In this document: one piece after another, positions 1 through 6,778 of the stretch
Layout: each line of letters opens with the position of its first letter
How positions within the stretch are numbered: the stretch's first letter is position 1
Assembly: GCA_015068025.1 (NCBI GenBank)
Contig: SVLH01000017.1
Location: forward strand, 1-39,181
Direction: 5' to 3'
Source: Oscillospiraceae bacterium
Lineage (GTDB): Bacteria; Bacillota; Clostridia; Oscillospirales; Oscillospiraceae
Length of the DNA: 39,181 nucleotides
Made by a program: the position numbers and the translations under genes
The notes under the pieces: generated by a model
What the model was told of the DNA's origin: nothing
The model's database searches: none
What the model saw: the letters and a program-made list of their open reading frames with translations, nothing else

Positions 1-268
1 CCACCATGTCCAGCGTGGCAACAGGAGCAAAATCACAGACGAACAGGCCGCCTACAACCACGCCCAGAAAGAGAGATGCGTAGGCCTGCTTGGTGATCAG
101 GGCCAAAACAATGGCCACCACAGGGGGAATCAGCGCCCAGAACGTACCATACATGCCGGGACCGGCTGCTTCTTCGCCGGCGGCGAAGGCGGTGACGGTC
201 ATCATGCACAGGGTCAGGATCATCAAGATCGCTGTGCCGAACCGCCGGGAAATACGACGAGTCTTCAT
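1..268 (-). CDS. lysW: NhaC-family transporter (LysW-type lysine transporter), N-terminal part
   Basis: Partial gene: only the first 89 codons are inside the window and the rest lies beyond base 1. The start ATG at 268 has an AGGAGG site 9 bases upstream. The protein begins with a basic, hydrophobic signal-like segment (MKTRRISRRFG, then a hydrophobic run ending in AFAAGEE). A block typical of NhaC-family Na+/H+ antiporters follows (WALIPPVVAIVLALITKQ). A lysine riboswitch and terminator lie directly upstream. In Firmicutes, NhaC-like proteins under lysine riboswitches have been predicted to be lysine transporters (LysW). The family call is firm. The lysine substrate is inferred from the riboswitch. 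The gene symbol is tentative. Confidence 0.8.
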   Translation of the reverse strand, partial: MKTRRISRRFGTAILMILTLCMMTVTAFAAGEEAAGPGMYGTFWALIPPVVAIVLALITKQAYASLFLGVVVGGLFVCDFAPVATLDMV

Positions 269-285
269 TTCGGGAATTCCTCCTT

Positions 286-320
286 AAAAATAAATGAAGT
301 CATGATTCCATCATGACTTC
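286..320 (-). terminator. Riboswitch-controlled terminator before the NhaC-type gene
   Basis: On the minus strand an 11-bp perfect stem (GAAGTCATGAT, 3-base loop, ATCATGACTTC) is followed by ATTTATTTTT. It ends just before the SD of the transporter gene, so it acts as an attenuator. The sequence GTCATGAT of its first arm also occurs in the 3' strand of the riboswitch P1 stem (340-347). That copy can pair with the second arm, giving a clear terminator/antiterminator switch. Confidence 0.9.
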
Positions 321-344
321 ACACAATTCCTCGTATGCAATCAT

Positions 345-504
345 GACAGCTCTCCACCCTCTCGGGTGACAGTCCGCAGGATGTTATCCCTCGGCCCGGT
401 ACCGACGCCATCAGGCACTTGCGCCGACCCTCGGCGGCAGCCCCTTTCCATTCCGGAATACCTGTCCTTTGCTGGAATGTACTCTTGACGACCGCACCTC
501 TATC
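345..504 (-). ncRNA. Lysine riboswitch (L box) aptamer
   Basis: Read on the minus strand, the segment carries the L-box signature elements in order: AGAGGTGCGG, CAAGAGTA, GAAAGGGG, a CCGCCGA core, GGACTGTC, a P5 hairpin (ACCC-GAGA-GGGT) and GGAGAGCTGTC. P1 forms between GTTGTGATAG (500-509) and CTGTCATGAT (340-349), using G-U pairs. Lysine binding would stabilise P1, free the downstream terminator and shut off the NhaC-type gene. Class assignment rests on recognition of the conserved core and was not computed. Confidence 0.92.
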
Positions 505-524
505 ACAACTTTTCAGTTAAAATC

Positions 525-552
525 ATTATAGGCTCTTTCCTGTAAATGTCAA
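525..552 (-). promoter_or_regulatory. Promoter of the lysine-riboswitch transcript
   Basis: Minus strand: a consensus -35 TTGACA (547-552), a 16-base spacer and a consensus -10 TATAAT (525-530). Transcription would start near 518, just upstream of the aptamer. Confidence 0.85.
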
Positions 553-633
553 GGCGATATTTGAACGTTTTATGAACAAGTCATCGTTTTCCTTTGCTTT
601 TTGGCAAAAAACCAGGGGATTTTTGCTATTTTT

Positions 634-669
634 ATAAAAAGAATGTGGGGCGGTTTCCCGACCCACATC
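634..669 (-). terminator. Terminator after the uracil permease
   Basis: Minus strand stem ATGTGGG / CCCACAT with an inner CGG-GAAA-CCG stem, followed by TCTTTTT. It lies 16 bases past the permease stop. The rest of the 269-684 gap is riboswitch, promoter and AT-rich spacer. Confidence 0.8.
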
Positions 670-684
670 CCGATGTCTGAAAGA

Positions 685-2091
685 TCAATAGTTGCCCAGA
701 TTGCCGGCGTTGTCAGAATGTTCGGTCTTGCCGAACTCATAGTCATTGCCGGGCAGGATGGCGTTAAGGGCAATGCCTGCGATGGCGGCGATGGCAAGGC
801 TGGTCAGGGTGATGGAAGCACCGCCTACGACGAAAGTCAGGCCATCACTGAAGCCCAGACCGCAGACCAGAATGACGGCTGCAATAATCAGGTTACGGCT
901 GTTGGTGAAGTCCACACGGTTCTCGACCACGTTACGCACACCGATGGCGGAGATCATGCCGTACAGGATGAAACTGACGCCGCCGATGATGGCTGCGGGG
1001 ATGGTGTTGATCAGCACGGCGAACTTGGGGCTGAAGGACAGCACGATGGCATAGATGGCAGCCAGACGAACCACCTTGGGATCATACACCTTGGACAGCA
1101 CCAGAACACCGGTGTTTTCGCCGTAGGTGGTGTTGGCAGGGCCGCCGAACATAGCAGAAAGAGAAGTAGCGATACCGTCACCAATCAGGGTGCGGTGCAG
1201 GCCGGGCTCTTCGATGAAGTTCTCGCCCACAGTAGCAGAGATGGCGGACATATCGCCGATGTGCTCCATCATGGATGCAATGGCGATGGGCGCCATCACC
1301 AGAATGGCGGAAATATCAAACTTGGCAATATTGCCGCCGATGTTGGTGACAAAGGGCTGGAATCCAATGATGCCAGCCTCGGAGAGCGCGGCAAAATTCA
1401 GCATGGGGCCGACAGCTCCGGTCTCCAGATCGGTGATAACGGTGGCGCCCATGGCATTGCCTATGATGGCAGCAAGATAAGGAATGACCACACCCAGCAG
1501 GATAGGAATGATCTTTATCATGCCCTTGCCCCAGATGTTGGCGATCACGATGACGGCAATGGCCAGAATGGCCAGCCACCAGCAGGTCTTGGCATTATCC
1601 ACAGTGGAAGGAGCCAGGTTCAAACCGATGAGGATGATGATGGGACCGGTGACCACAGGAGGCAGGAAGCGCATGACCTTATGCACGCCAACCAGCTTGA
1701 TGATGGCAGCCACCACCACATACAGCAGGCCTGCAACCACAATGCCGCCGCAGGCATACTGCAGCTTCACCGCAGGATCCATGCCGGCGTAGATCCCTTC
1801 GCTCATACTTCCCATGGCCTTGAAGCCACCCAGGAAGACAAAGGAAGAACCCAGGAAGGCGGGCACCTTCATCTTGGCACAGACATGGAAGAACAGCGTG
1901 CCGATACCGGCGAAGAACAGGGTGGTCTGGATGTTCAGAGGCAGGCCGTAGCCCTGCACCAGAATGGGCACCAGCACGGTTGCGCCAAACATGGCGAACA
2001 TGTGCTGCAGACCCAGGATCAGCATTCTGGGCGCACCCAGCTTCCGTGCGTCACGGACGGGTTCCTGACCGATGGTGGTTTTCTTGTTCAT
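685..2091 (-). CDS. uraA: Uracil permease (NCS2 / UraA family)
   Basis: A 468-residue integral membrane symporter for uracil, in the nucleobase:cation symporter-2 family. Family-typical blocks are seen: LGLQHMFAMFGATVLVPIL near the N-terminus, VPAFLGSSFVFLG, and TTYGENTGV near residue 320, followed by SKVYDP. About 12-14 hydrophobic segments span the length. The start at 2091 (MNKKTTIG) has AGGAGA upstream. Longer in-frame starts would run into the upstream attenuator and are rejected. The gene stands alone, with its own promoter (2264-2292), a leader peptide gene, an attenuator and a terminator. Regulation by pyrimidine nucleotide supply is inferred from the leader. Confidence 0.93.
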   Translation of the reverse strand: MNKKTTIGQEPVRDARKLGAPRMLILGLQHMFAMFGATVLVPILVQGYGLPLNIQTTLFFAGIGTLFFHVCAKMKVPAFLGSSFVFLGGFKAMGSMSEGIYAGMDPAVKLQYACGGIVVAGLLYVVVAAIIKLVGVHKVMRFLPPVVTGPIIILIGLNLAPSTVDNAKTCWWLAILAIAVIVIANIWGKGMIKIIPILLGVVIPYLAAIIGNAMGATVITDLETGAVGPMLNFAALSEAGIIGFQPFVTNIGGNIAKFDISAILVMAPIAIASMMEHIGDMSAISATVGENFIEEPGLHRTLIGDGIATSLSAMFGGPANTTYGENTGVLVLSKVYDPKVVRLAAIYAIVLSFSPKFAVLINTIPAAIIGGVSFILYGMISAIGVRNVVENRVDFTNSRNLIIAAVILVCGLGFSDGLTFVVGGASITLTSLAIAAIAGIALNAILPGNDYEFGKTEHSDNAGNLGNY

Positions 2092-2122
2092 TTCTCTTCT
2101 CCTCTCATATTCGTCGATATGC

Positions 2123-2150
2123 AAAAAAAATACCGGCACCAACGGCCGGT
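2123..2150 (-). terminator. Attenuator terminator in the uracil permease leader
   Basis: Minus strand ACCGGC, a 7-base loop, GCCGGT, then A and eight T residues: a compact intrinsic terminator. It sits between the permease promoter and its start codon. Its first stem base is the last base of the leader peptide stop codon. Confidence 0.85.
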
Positions 2151-2233
2151 CAAACAAGGGAAACGGAAATAAAAGAACCAAAAACAGAAACAGAGGCTCC
2201 CATAGCAGACATCCGACTCGTCAAATGCAGCAT
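2150..2233 (-). CDS. 27-residue leader peptide of the uracil permease
   Basis: A short open frame (MLHLTSRMSAMG..., ending FISVSLV) with a near-ideal AAGGAGG site 7 bases before its ATG, about 25 bases after the predicted transcription start. Its last 16 codons (2150-2197) are very U-rich: 28 of 48 bases are U, with runs of up to five. The stop codon touches the attenuator stem. This is the layout of the E. coli pyrBI leader, where UTP shortage slows RNA polymerase in a U-rich stretch and lets the ribosome catch up and melt the terminator. The peptide itself need have no function. Homology to pyrL is not claimed; only the layout is similar. Confidence 0.7.
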   Translation of the reverse strand: MLHLTSRMSAMGASVSVFGSFISVSLV

Positions 2234-2263
2234 ATTTCGTCCTCCTTCCTTTATTTCTCGGTT

Positions 2264-2292
2264 ATTATACAGAAGCTTTTCCCGCATTGCAA
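2264..2292 (-). promoter_or_regulatory. Promoter of the uracil permease leader
   Basis: Minus strand -35 TTGCAA (2287-2292), 17-base spacer, perfect -10 TATAAT (2264-2269). The start site would be near 2257. Confidence 0.85.
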
Positions 2293-2337
2293 GCTTCCTT
2301 TTCTGCGATGTATGTAAAAGATCTCTGTCGAAAATTG

Positions 2338-2367
2338 TAAAAAATGACGGAACTTATCGTTCCGTCA
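2338..2367 (-). terminator. Terminator after the DUF523 gene
   Basis: Minus strand TGACGGAAC / GTTCCGTCA stem followed by TTTTTT. The first arm begins with the TGA stop codon of the DUF523 gene, so termination is immediate. Confidence 0.9.
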
Positions 2368-2796
2368 CTTTAGCAGCGATTTTATTTGTGACTCACCGTA
2401 AATGGGGATCCCGCGAGCCTGCAGCAGCCGTGCCGTCACGCCGTCCCCTTCGGTCAGGGTTCCGGTATGCGTGCCGTCATAGATCTCCCCACAGCCGCAG
2501 GAGGGACTTCGCTCCTTCAGCACCGCGGCCTCGCAGCCAAACAGTTCACACAGGCGCAGCGTTTCCTCCGCCCCCCGGCGATACTGAATCGTTACGTCCG
2601 TGCCGTCCCTTGTCAGCACCTGCTCCCCCAGCCGCTCCGCGGGCGGTCTGGGCGTGGGAAGGCCGCCCAGCTGCTCGGGGCAGACCGGGATCAGGGTGTG
2701 ATACTCTGCCAGCGCGACGGCATCGGCACAAGGCTTGGAAGCGCCGTCATAGCGGCAGCAAGTGCCCAGCAGACAGGCCGAGATCAGGATCTTCAT
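2365..2796 (-). CDS. DUF523 family protein (YbbK-like)
   Basis: A 143-residue small cysteine-rich protein matching DUF523. It opens with the family signature ILISACLLGTCCRYDG and carries PVCPEQLGG and LKERSPSCG downstream. The conserved Cys residues suggest metal or thiol chemistry, but the family has no established function. It is the last gene of a NUDIX - DUF3783 - DUF523 group, starting 7 bases after the preceding stop. The SD is weak, so translational coupling is likely. Confidence 0.88.
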   Translation of the reverse strand: MKILISACLLGTCCRYDGASKPCADAVALAEYHTLIPVCPEQLGGLPTPRPPAERLGEQVLTRDGTDVTIQYRRGAEETLRLCELFGCEAAVLKERSPSCGCGEIYDGTHTGTLTEGDGVTARLLQARGIPIYGESQIKSLLK

Positions 2797-2803
2797 ATAA
2801 TTC

Positions 2804-3190
2804 TCACTTCCCTGTTACTTCCTGCCGCTCCCGCCGCAGTTCGTTGTAAAGCTTCACGGCATCCCACTCCCGGTTATGCTGCGTCAGCACTGCTTTCAGG
2901 CAATCCATACCAACTCCCGCGCCACGCAGGGCAGCAAGCACCTCGTCCAGCTTGTCCTCCAGCTCGCAAAGCACCAGCATAGCACCGCCCAGAGGTGCGC
3001 CGGTGTAGTCCTCGTTCTCCGCATCCTCATCGTAGACCTCGCTCCACGGGTCAAGCAGGTCTTCCAGGGGCTTGTTGTAATGTTTCCGGGCCACCGGCAC
3101 GATCTCCACGTCCAGAGGCGCCACGGCTCTGTCCACCGACAGCGCCAGCATCAAACTGTTGATCTCAAACATCAGCATTTTTCCGCTCAT
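2804..3190 (-). CDS. DUF3783 domain protein
   Basis: A 128-residue, probably cytoplasmic protein of unknown function. The C-terminal third resembles DUF3783: a short alpha/beta segment followed by LTQHNREWDAVKLYNEL. An acidic stretch (DEDAENEDY) lies in the middle. The start at 3190 (MSGKMLMF) has AGGAGA upstream and overlaps nothing; a start at 3223 would overlap the NUDIX gene by 20 bases and lacks an SD. It is the middle gene of the NUDIX - DUF3783 - DUF523 group. Confidence 0.75.
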   Translation of the reverse strand: MSGKMLMFEINSLMLALSVDRAVAPLDVEIVPVARKHYNKPLEDLLDPWSEVYDEDAENEDYTGAPLGGAMLVLCELEDKLDEVLAALRGAGVGMDCLKAVLTQHNREWDAVKLYNELRRERQEVTGK

Positions 3191-3203
3191 AACCGCTTCT
3201 CCT

Positions 3204-3671
3204 TTATACAATAGGGTTGCCATCCAGTACCGCCTGCACCAGACGCTCTCCCTGATAGCGCAGCTTCAGGGAAAAGAAGGGTCTGCCTTCCTCCAAAAGA
3301 CGGAGGAAGATCTTGTCCCCCTCCCACAGCGGCAGCGACAGCAGCTCCGTTTTTTTGATCCACGCCAGTTCTCCCTCGTCGCAGACGCCCGTCTCTCCTT
3401 CCCAACCGGTGGCTGTGAACAGGTGCATATATTCGGTGGGATATTCGTCGGAAACGAACGTCACCAGTCCGCGGTAACGGAAGTCCGTCAGCGTCAGGCC
3501 GGTTTCTTCATAGGTTTCCCGCAGGATACAGTCCTCCGGACTTTCGCCCTCCTCGAACTTGCCGCCCACACCGATCCATTTGTCGCGGTTCATGTCGTTT
3601 TCTTTTTTTACGCGGTGGAGCATGAGATATTCGTCTCCCCGTTCCAGATAGCACAAAGTGGAATTGATCAT
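3204..3671 (-). CDS. NUDIX hydrolase (MutT / 8-oxo-dGTP diphosphatase type)
   Basis: A 155-residue protein with a complete Nudix box: G37, E43, then R51-E-T-Y-E-E-T-G, fitting G-x5-E-x7-REUXEEXGU. Such enzymes hydrolyse nucleoside diphosphates linked to another group, and the MutT-like architecture suggests 8-oxo-dGTP clean-up. Substrate cannot be read from sequence. The start at 3671 (MINSTLCYLERGD) is where MutT-like proteins begin and has AGGAGA upstream. It is the first gene of the NUDIX - DUF3783 - DUF523 group. Confidence 0.9.
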   Translation of the reverse strand: MINSTLCYLERGDEYLMLHRVKKENDMNRDKWIGVGGKFEEGESPEDCILRETYEETGLTLTDFRYRGLVTFVSDEYPTEYMHLFTATGWEGETGVCDEGELAWIKKTELLSLPLWEGDKIFLRLLEEGRPFFSLKLRYQGERLVQAVLDGNPIV

Positions 3672-3757
3672 GGGGCATCTCTCCTTTTCCTCAATTATAA
3701 CCGCAGGCGCAAGAAAAGGAAACCCCATTTTCGTATGCCGAGACTTCTAACAAATGC

Positions 3758-3789
3758 AAAAAGCGGCGAGACCCGAAGGTCTCGCCGCT
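3758..3789 (-). terminator. Terminator after the amino acid permease
   Basis: Minus strand 12-bp GC-rich perfect stem (AGCGGCGAGACC / GGTCTCGCCGCT) with a 4-base loop, then TTTTT. Confidence 0.92.
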
Positions 3790-3802
3790 GGGGTTGCAAT
3801 AA

Positions 3803-5203
3803 TTATGCCTTCTTGGCCTTGCGGTCGAACAGAGCGCCGATCAGCATTACGATGGCAAACACAATCAGATACCACAGGTTTGCGATACCATGGCCGATGA
3901 GGCAGGCCAGGATCATGAACAGGGATCCGATGATGGCGAGGCCCGGCAGCACATAGCGGCGGACAGCGTTCTCGTCGGTGGCCTTCTTCATCCACACAAT
4001 GAAGATGGGGATGTACAAGGCGTAGATGGTGATGATGGGCAGTTCAGAGGAGTCGAACACGAAAGCTCCGGACCAGGTTCCGGCCAGGTTGCTCAGGTAG
4101 AAGTACAGGCCCCATGCGGCGCAGTACAGCAGGCCCAGCACAGAAGAGTTTGCGGGCATGTTGCTGGCATTGTCGAGCTGGCTGAACATCTCGGGGGCAG
4201 GACCACGGCCGCGGGCAGCCAGAGCATAGGTACCGCGCACACAACCCAGCATCAGACCGTTCATAGTACCCATGCAGCTGATGGCGATGAACAGGTTCAG
4301 GATGTTGCCCAGAACATTGCCGAACACGTTGGTAAAGGCGGTGGTGGCGCCCTGGTCCATCAGCTCCTGCGTGGTAGCGCCGCCGGCAACACCCACGAAG
4401 TAGCTGATATACACGGCCATGATGACGATGCCGCCAATAATCAGAGCGCGGGGCAGGTTACGGCGCGCGTCCTTCAGCTCGGAGTTGATGGAGGTAGCAA
4501 TGATCCAGCCCTCATAGGCAAAGGAGGTGGCGCAGACAGCGGCAAACAGGATGCTGCCGGAAGAAGCACTGCCTTCCACAGCCTGATAGGTATAGGAGAA
4601 GTTATTGGCCAGACCGCCGCTGGTCAGACCATAGATGATGCCCACCACAGCCATGAGACCCAGAGGGATCAGCTTGATGACGGTGGTGCTGACCTGGAAC
4701 TTACCGGCCAGCTTGGGAGACAGTGTGTTCAGGACATAGGAGGCGCACATGTAGAACAGCATCAGAGCAATGCACTCGGGACCAACGATGCAGCCACCCT
4801 GATCAGCAGGGATCAGCAGGGGGAATTCGGGGTTTACGGAGGTGATGAACACCAGAGTATAGCGGGCAGACAGCCATGCCAGCACGCTGGTCAGAGTAGG
4901 ATAGTAGATGGTACTCATGAACCAGCCGATGTAATAGGCATAGCGGGGGCCGACGGTTGCTTCGGCGTAGTCCACGATGCCGTTGACCTTCTCATATTTC
5001 TGAGCCATGGCAGAGAATGCCAGCACGCATACCAGCATAATACATCCACCGATAATCCATGCGATGATACCCAACAGCATGTCGCCTTGAGTCTTCTGCA
5101 GAATAGTCTGCGCTTTGAAGAAGACACCGCTGCCGATGACGATACCGACCACCATGCAGATAGCGGTGAACAGACCGTACCGTCTTTCCATTTTGTTTTC
5201 CAT
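3803..5203 (-). CDS. APC-family amino acid permease
   Basis: A 466-residue membrane protein with about 12 hydrophobic segments. The first helix holds the APC hallmark VGIVIGSGVFFK, the broken-helix substrate site. SFAYEGWIIATSINSELKDARRNLPRAL, in the middle, is typical of the LAT/SteT-like (exchanger) branch. Substrate is unknown. The start at 5203 (MENKMERRYG) follows GGGAG; a start at 5245 would add a charged tail without SD. yjbQ ends 78 bases upstream on the same strand, so read-through from yjbQ is possible. A TTGCGC - 18 bases - TATAAA promoter also fits in that gap. Confidence 0.9.
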   Translation of the reverse strand: MENKMERRYGLFTAICMVVGIVIGSGVFFKAQTILQKTQGDMLLGIIAWIIGGCIMLVCVLAFSAMAQKYEKVNGIVDYAEATVGPRYAYYIGWFMSTIYYPTLTSVLAWLSARYTLVFITSVNPEFPLLIPADQGGCIVGPECIALMLFYMCASYVLNTLSPKLAGKFQVSTTVIKLIPLGLMAVVGIIYGLTSGGLANNFSYTYQAVEGSASSGSILFAAVCATSFAYEGWIIATSINSELKDARRNLPRALIIGGIVIMAVYISYFVGVAGGATTQELMDQGATTAFTNVFGNVLGNILNLFIAISCMGTMNGLMLGCVRGTYALAARGRGPAPEMFSQLDNASNMPANSSVLGLLYCAAWGLYFYLSNLAGTWSGAFVFDSSELPIITIYALYIPIFIVWMKKATDENAVRRYVLPGLAIIGSLFMILACLIGHGIANLWYLIVFAIVMLIGALFDRKAKKA

Positions 5204-5281
5204 TGGTTTTCTCCCTTTTCCTCTTTTTTTGGTGTTTATATGCAAAATATGATGCGTTGCGCAACATATTTACACCCGGTG

Positions 5282-5734
5282 TTATTCGCCCATGACCTGA
5301 AACACGATCTCCCGTTCCCGGTTCCGCGTGTCACATTCCACCAGCGTCAGGTTCTGCCACGGCCCAACCGTCAGCCGCCCATCCACAAAGGGAACGGTAA
5401 TGAAGGGCGAGAGCAGCGCTGCCTTGATGTGGGAAGATCCGTTGTCGTCATGCCAGGTATCGTGATGGTGATACGCCACCACACGTCCCCGCTCATCCAG
5501 ATACGGAGAGAAGCTGTCCAGCGCTTCCTTCAAATCGTGTCCCACGATGCCCGGCTCAAACTCCAGCGTGGTCAGAGCCGACACACCGCCGGTGGTGAAC
5601 CCGGTGACAATGCCGGAGGAAATCCCGTGCCGCCGGCAGGCTTCCGTCACCGCGTGCTGGAAATCCTGCGTGACATCGATCATTCCCATATGGGCTCTGG
5701 TATGGTAGTTTTTGCGTTCTGTGTAGACTGCCAT
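5282..5734 (-). CDS. yjbQ: YjbQ / UPF0047 family protein
   Basis: A 150-residue soluble protein of the YjbQ family, a trimeric beta-fold. E. coli YjbQ has weak thiamine-phosphate synthase activity, but the true role is unsettled. Conserved features seen: FTTGGVSALTTLEFEPG, and the His/Asp-rich active-site-like block YHHHDTWHDDNGSSHIKAAL. The start at 5734 has GGAGGG upstream. Its promoter is one half of the 30-bp palindrome at 5761-5790, which also points toward the nitrilase gene. Confidence 0.88.
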   Translation of the reverse strand: MAVYTERKNYHTRAHMGMIDVTQDFQHAVTEACRRHGISSGIVTGFTTGGVSALTTLEFEPGIVGHDLKEALDSFSPYLDERGRVVAYHHHDTWHDDNGSSHIKAALLSPFITVPFVDGRLTVGPWQNLTLVECDTRNREREIVFQVMGE

Positions 5735-5760
5735 ATACCCTCCGAATGATGCTTTTTTGC

Positions 5761-5790
5761 ATTGTAACACACTTTAAAGTATGTTACAAT
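5761..5790. promoter_or_regulatory. Palindromic promoter firing in both directions
   Basis: A 30-bp inverted repeat with one mismatched pair: ATTGTAACACACTTT followed by AAAGTATGTTACAAT. On the plus strand TTGTAA (5762-5767), 17 bases, TACAAT (5785-5790) reads as a promoter toward the nitrilase. On the minus strand TTGTAA (5784-5789), 17 bases, TACAAT (5761-5766) reads toward yjbQ. Each -35 overlaps the other strand's -10. The core CTTTAAAGT recurs at 5842-5850. It may also be an operator for a dimeric repressor. Confidence 0.65.
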
Positions 5791-5912
5791 GACCATTGTG
5801 GAAAATCGTTACAAACAGCAAAATTATTATAAAAAACGTCGCTTTAAAGTGGTGAATTTCTACAGATTGCACATCTGCCCCATACTAAAAAATACAGAAC
5901 CGAGGTATTTTT

Positions 5913-6728
5913 ATGCGCATTGCCTTGATTCAGATGCCGGTGGTAAGAGACCGGCAGCAAAATGTTGACACCGCCTGCCGCTGCATTCGCGAGGCCGCCG
6001 CGTCCGGCGCGGACTTCGCCGTTTTGCCGGAGATGTTCTGCTGTCCCTATGAGAACGACTGCTTCCGCGCATACGGCGAAGCAGAAGGCGGCAGCGTCCA
6101 GACCTCCCTGTCGCAGCTTGCCGCCGAACTGGGAATTTACATCGTGGGCGGTACGATTCCCGAACTGGCGGATGGCAACGTCTACAACACCTGCTATGTG
6201 TACGGCCGCCGGGGCGAACTGCTGGCCAAACACCGCAAAGCACATTTGTTTGATATTGATGTATCCGGCGGACAGCGCTTCCGTGAGTCGGACACCCTTT
6301 CTCCGGGCAACGCCACCACCACCTTCGACACGGAATTCGGCACGATGGGGCTTTGCATCTGCTTCGATCTGCGATTCGAGGAACTGGCCCGCTGCATGTG
6401 TCTGCGGGGCGCAAAGTGCATTTTCGTGCCGGCGGCCTTCAACATGACCACCGGCCCTGCCCACTGGGAACTGCTGTTCCGCCAGCGCGCGGTTGACAAC
6501 CAGTGCTTCACCGTGGGCGTCTCTCCGGCGCGGGACGAATCCGCCGCCTATGTGGCTTACGGAAACTCCATCGCCGTGGATCCCTGGGGCAGCGTGGTAT
6601 GCCGCGCAGGCGCCGGCGCGGAACTGCTGTATGCAGATCTGGACTTGAGCCGCATCGATGCCGTCCGGCAGCAGCTGCCCATTCTCTCCGCCCGGCGGAC
6701 AGATCTCTATGAAATTCACGAACGGTAA
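5913..6728 (+). CDS. Carbon-nitrogen hydrolase, omega-amidase (Nit2)-like
   Basis: A 271-residue nitrilase-superfamily enzyme with the full Glu-Lys-Cys triad: E40 in VLPEMF, K109 in KHRKAHLFDID, C150 in CICFDLRFEE. The blocks HLFDIDVSGGQRFRESDTLSPG and RWLLR-like RQRAVDNQ match the Nit2/omega-amidase branch. That branch hydrolyses alpha-ketoglutaramate or alpha-ketosuccinamate to the keto acid and ammonia. The enzyme should be cytoplasmic. It is monocistronic, between the palindromic promoter and a bidirectional terminator, with a leader of about 115 bases if the palindrome is its promoter. Exact substrate is inferred from the subfamily. Confidence 0.9.
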   Translation: MRIALIQMPVVRDRQQNVDTACRCIREAAASGADFAVLPEMFCCPYENDCFRAYGEAEGGSVQTSLSQLAAELGIYIVGGTIPELADGNVYNTCYVYGRRGELLAKHRKAHLFDIDVSGGQRFRESDTLSPGNATTTFDTEFGTMGLCICFDLRFEELARCMCLRGAKCIFVPAAFNMTTGPAHWELLFRQRAVDNQCFTVGVSPARDESAAYVAYGNSIAVDPWGSVVCRAGAGAELLYADLDLSRIDAVRQQLPILSARRTDLYEIHER

Positions 6729-6732
6729 AAAG

Positions 6733-6766
6733 AAAGGCCGGCAGGAACATTCCTGCCGACCTTTTT
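6733..6766. terminator. Bidirectional terminator between nitrilase and vanY-like gene
   Basis: Stem CGGCAGGAA / TTCCTGCCG extended by AAAGG / CCTTTT. It is followed by TTTTT on the plus strand and by TTTCTTTTT on the minus strand, so it can serve both converging genes. Confidence 0.88.
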
Positions 6767-6778
6767 ATGTATTGACGA

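Noticed and set aside
601-2172. A 523-codon plus-strand frame antisense to the uracil permease
   Set aside because: It is a shadow of the permease with biased composition and no start signal; it also crosses the permease terminator.
2123-2260. PyrR-binding leader or known riboswitch before the uracil permease
   Set aside because: No PyrR anti-antiterminator consensus or purine/PRPP aptamer core was recognised. The leader frame and U-rich tract explain the region better.
5761-5790. BirA (biotin repressor) operator
   Set aside because: TTGTAAC-N14-GTTACAA is reminiscent, but the half-site lacks one base of TTGT(T/A)AAC and no biotin gene is near.
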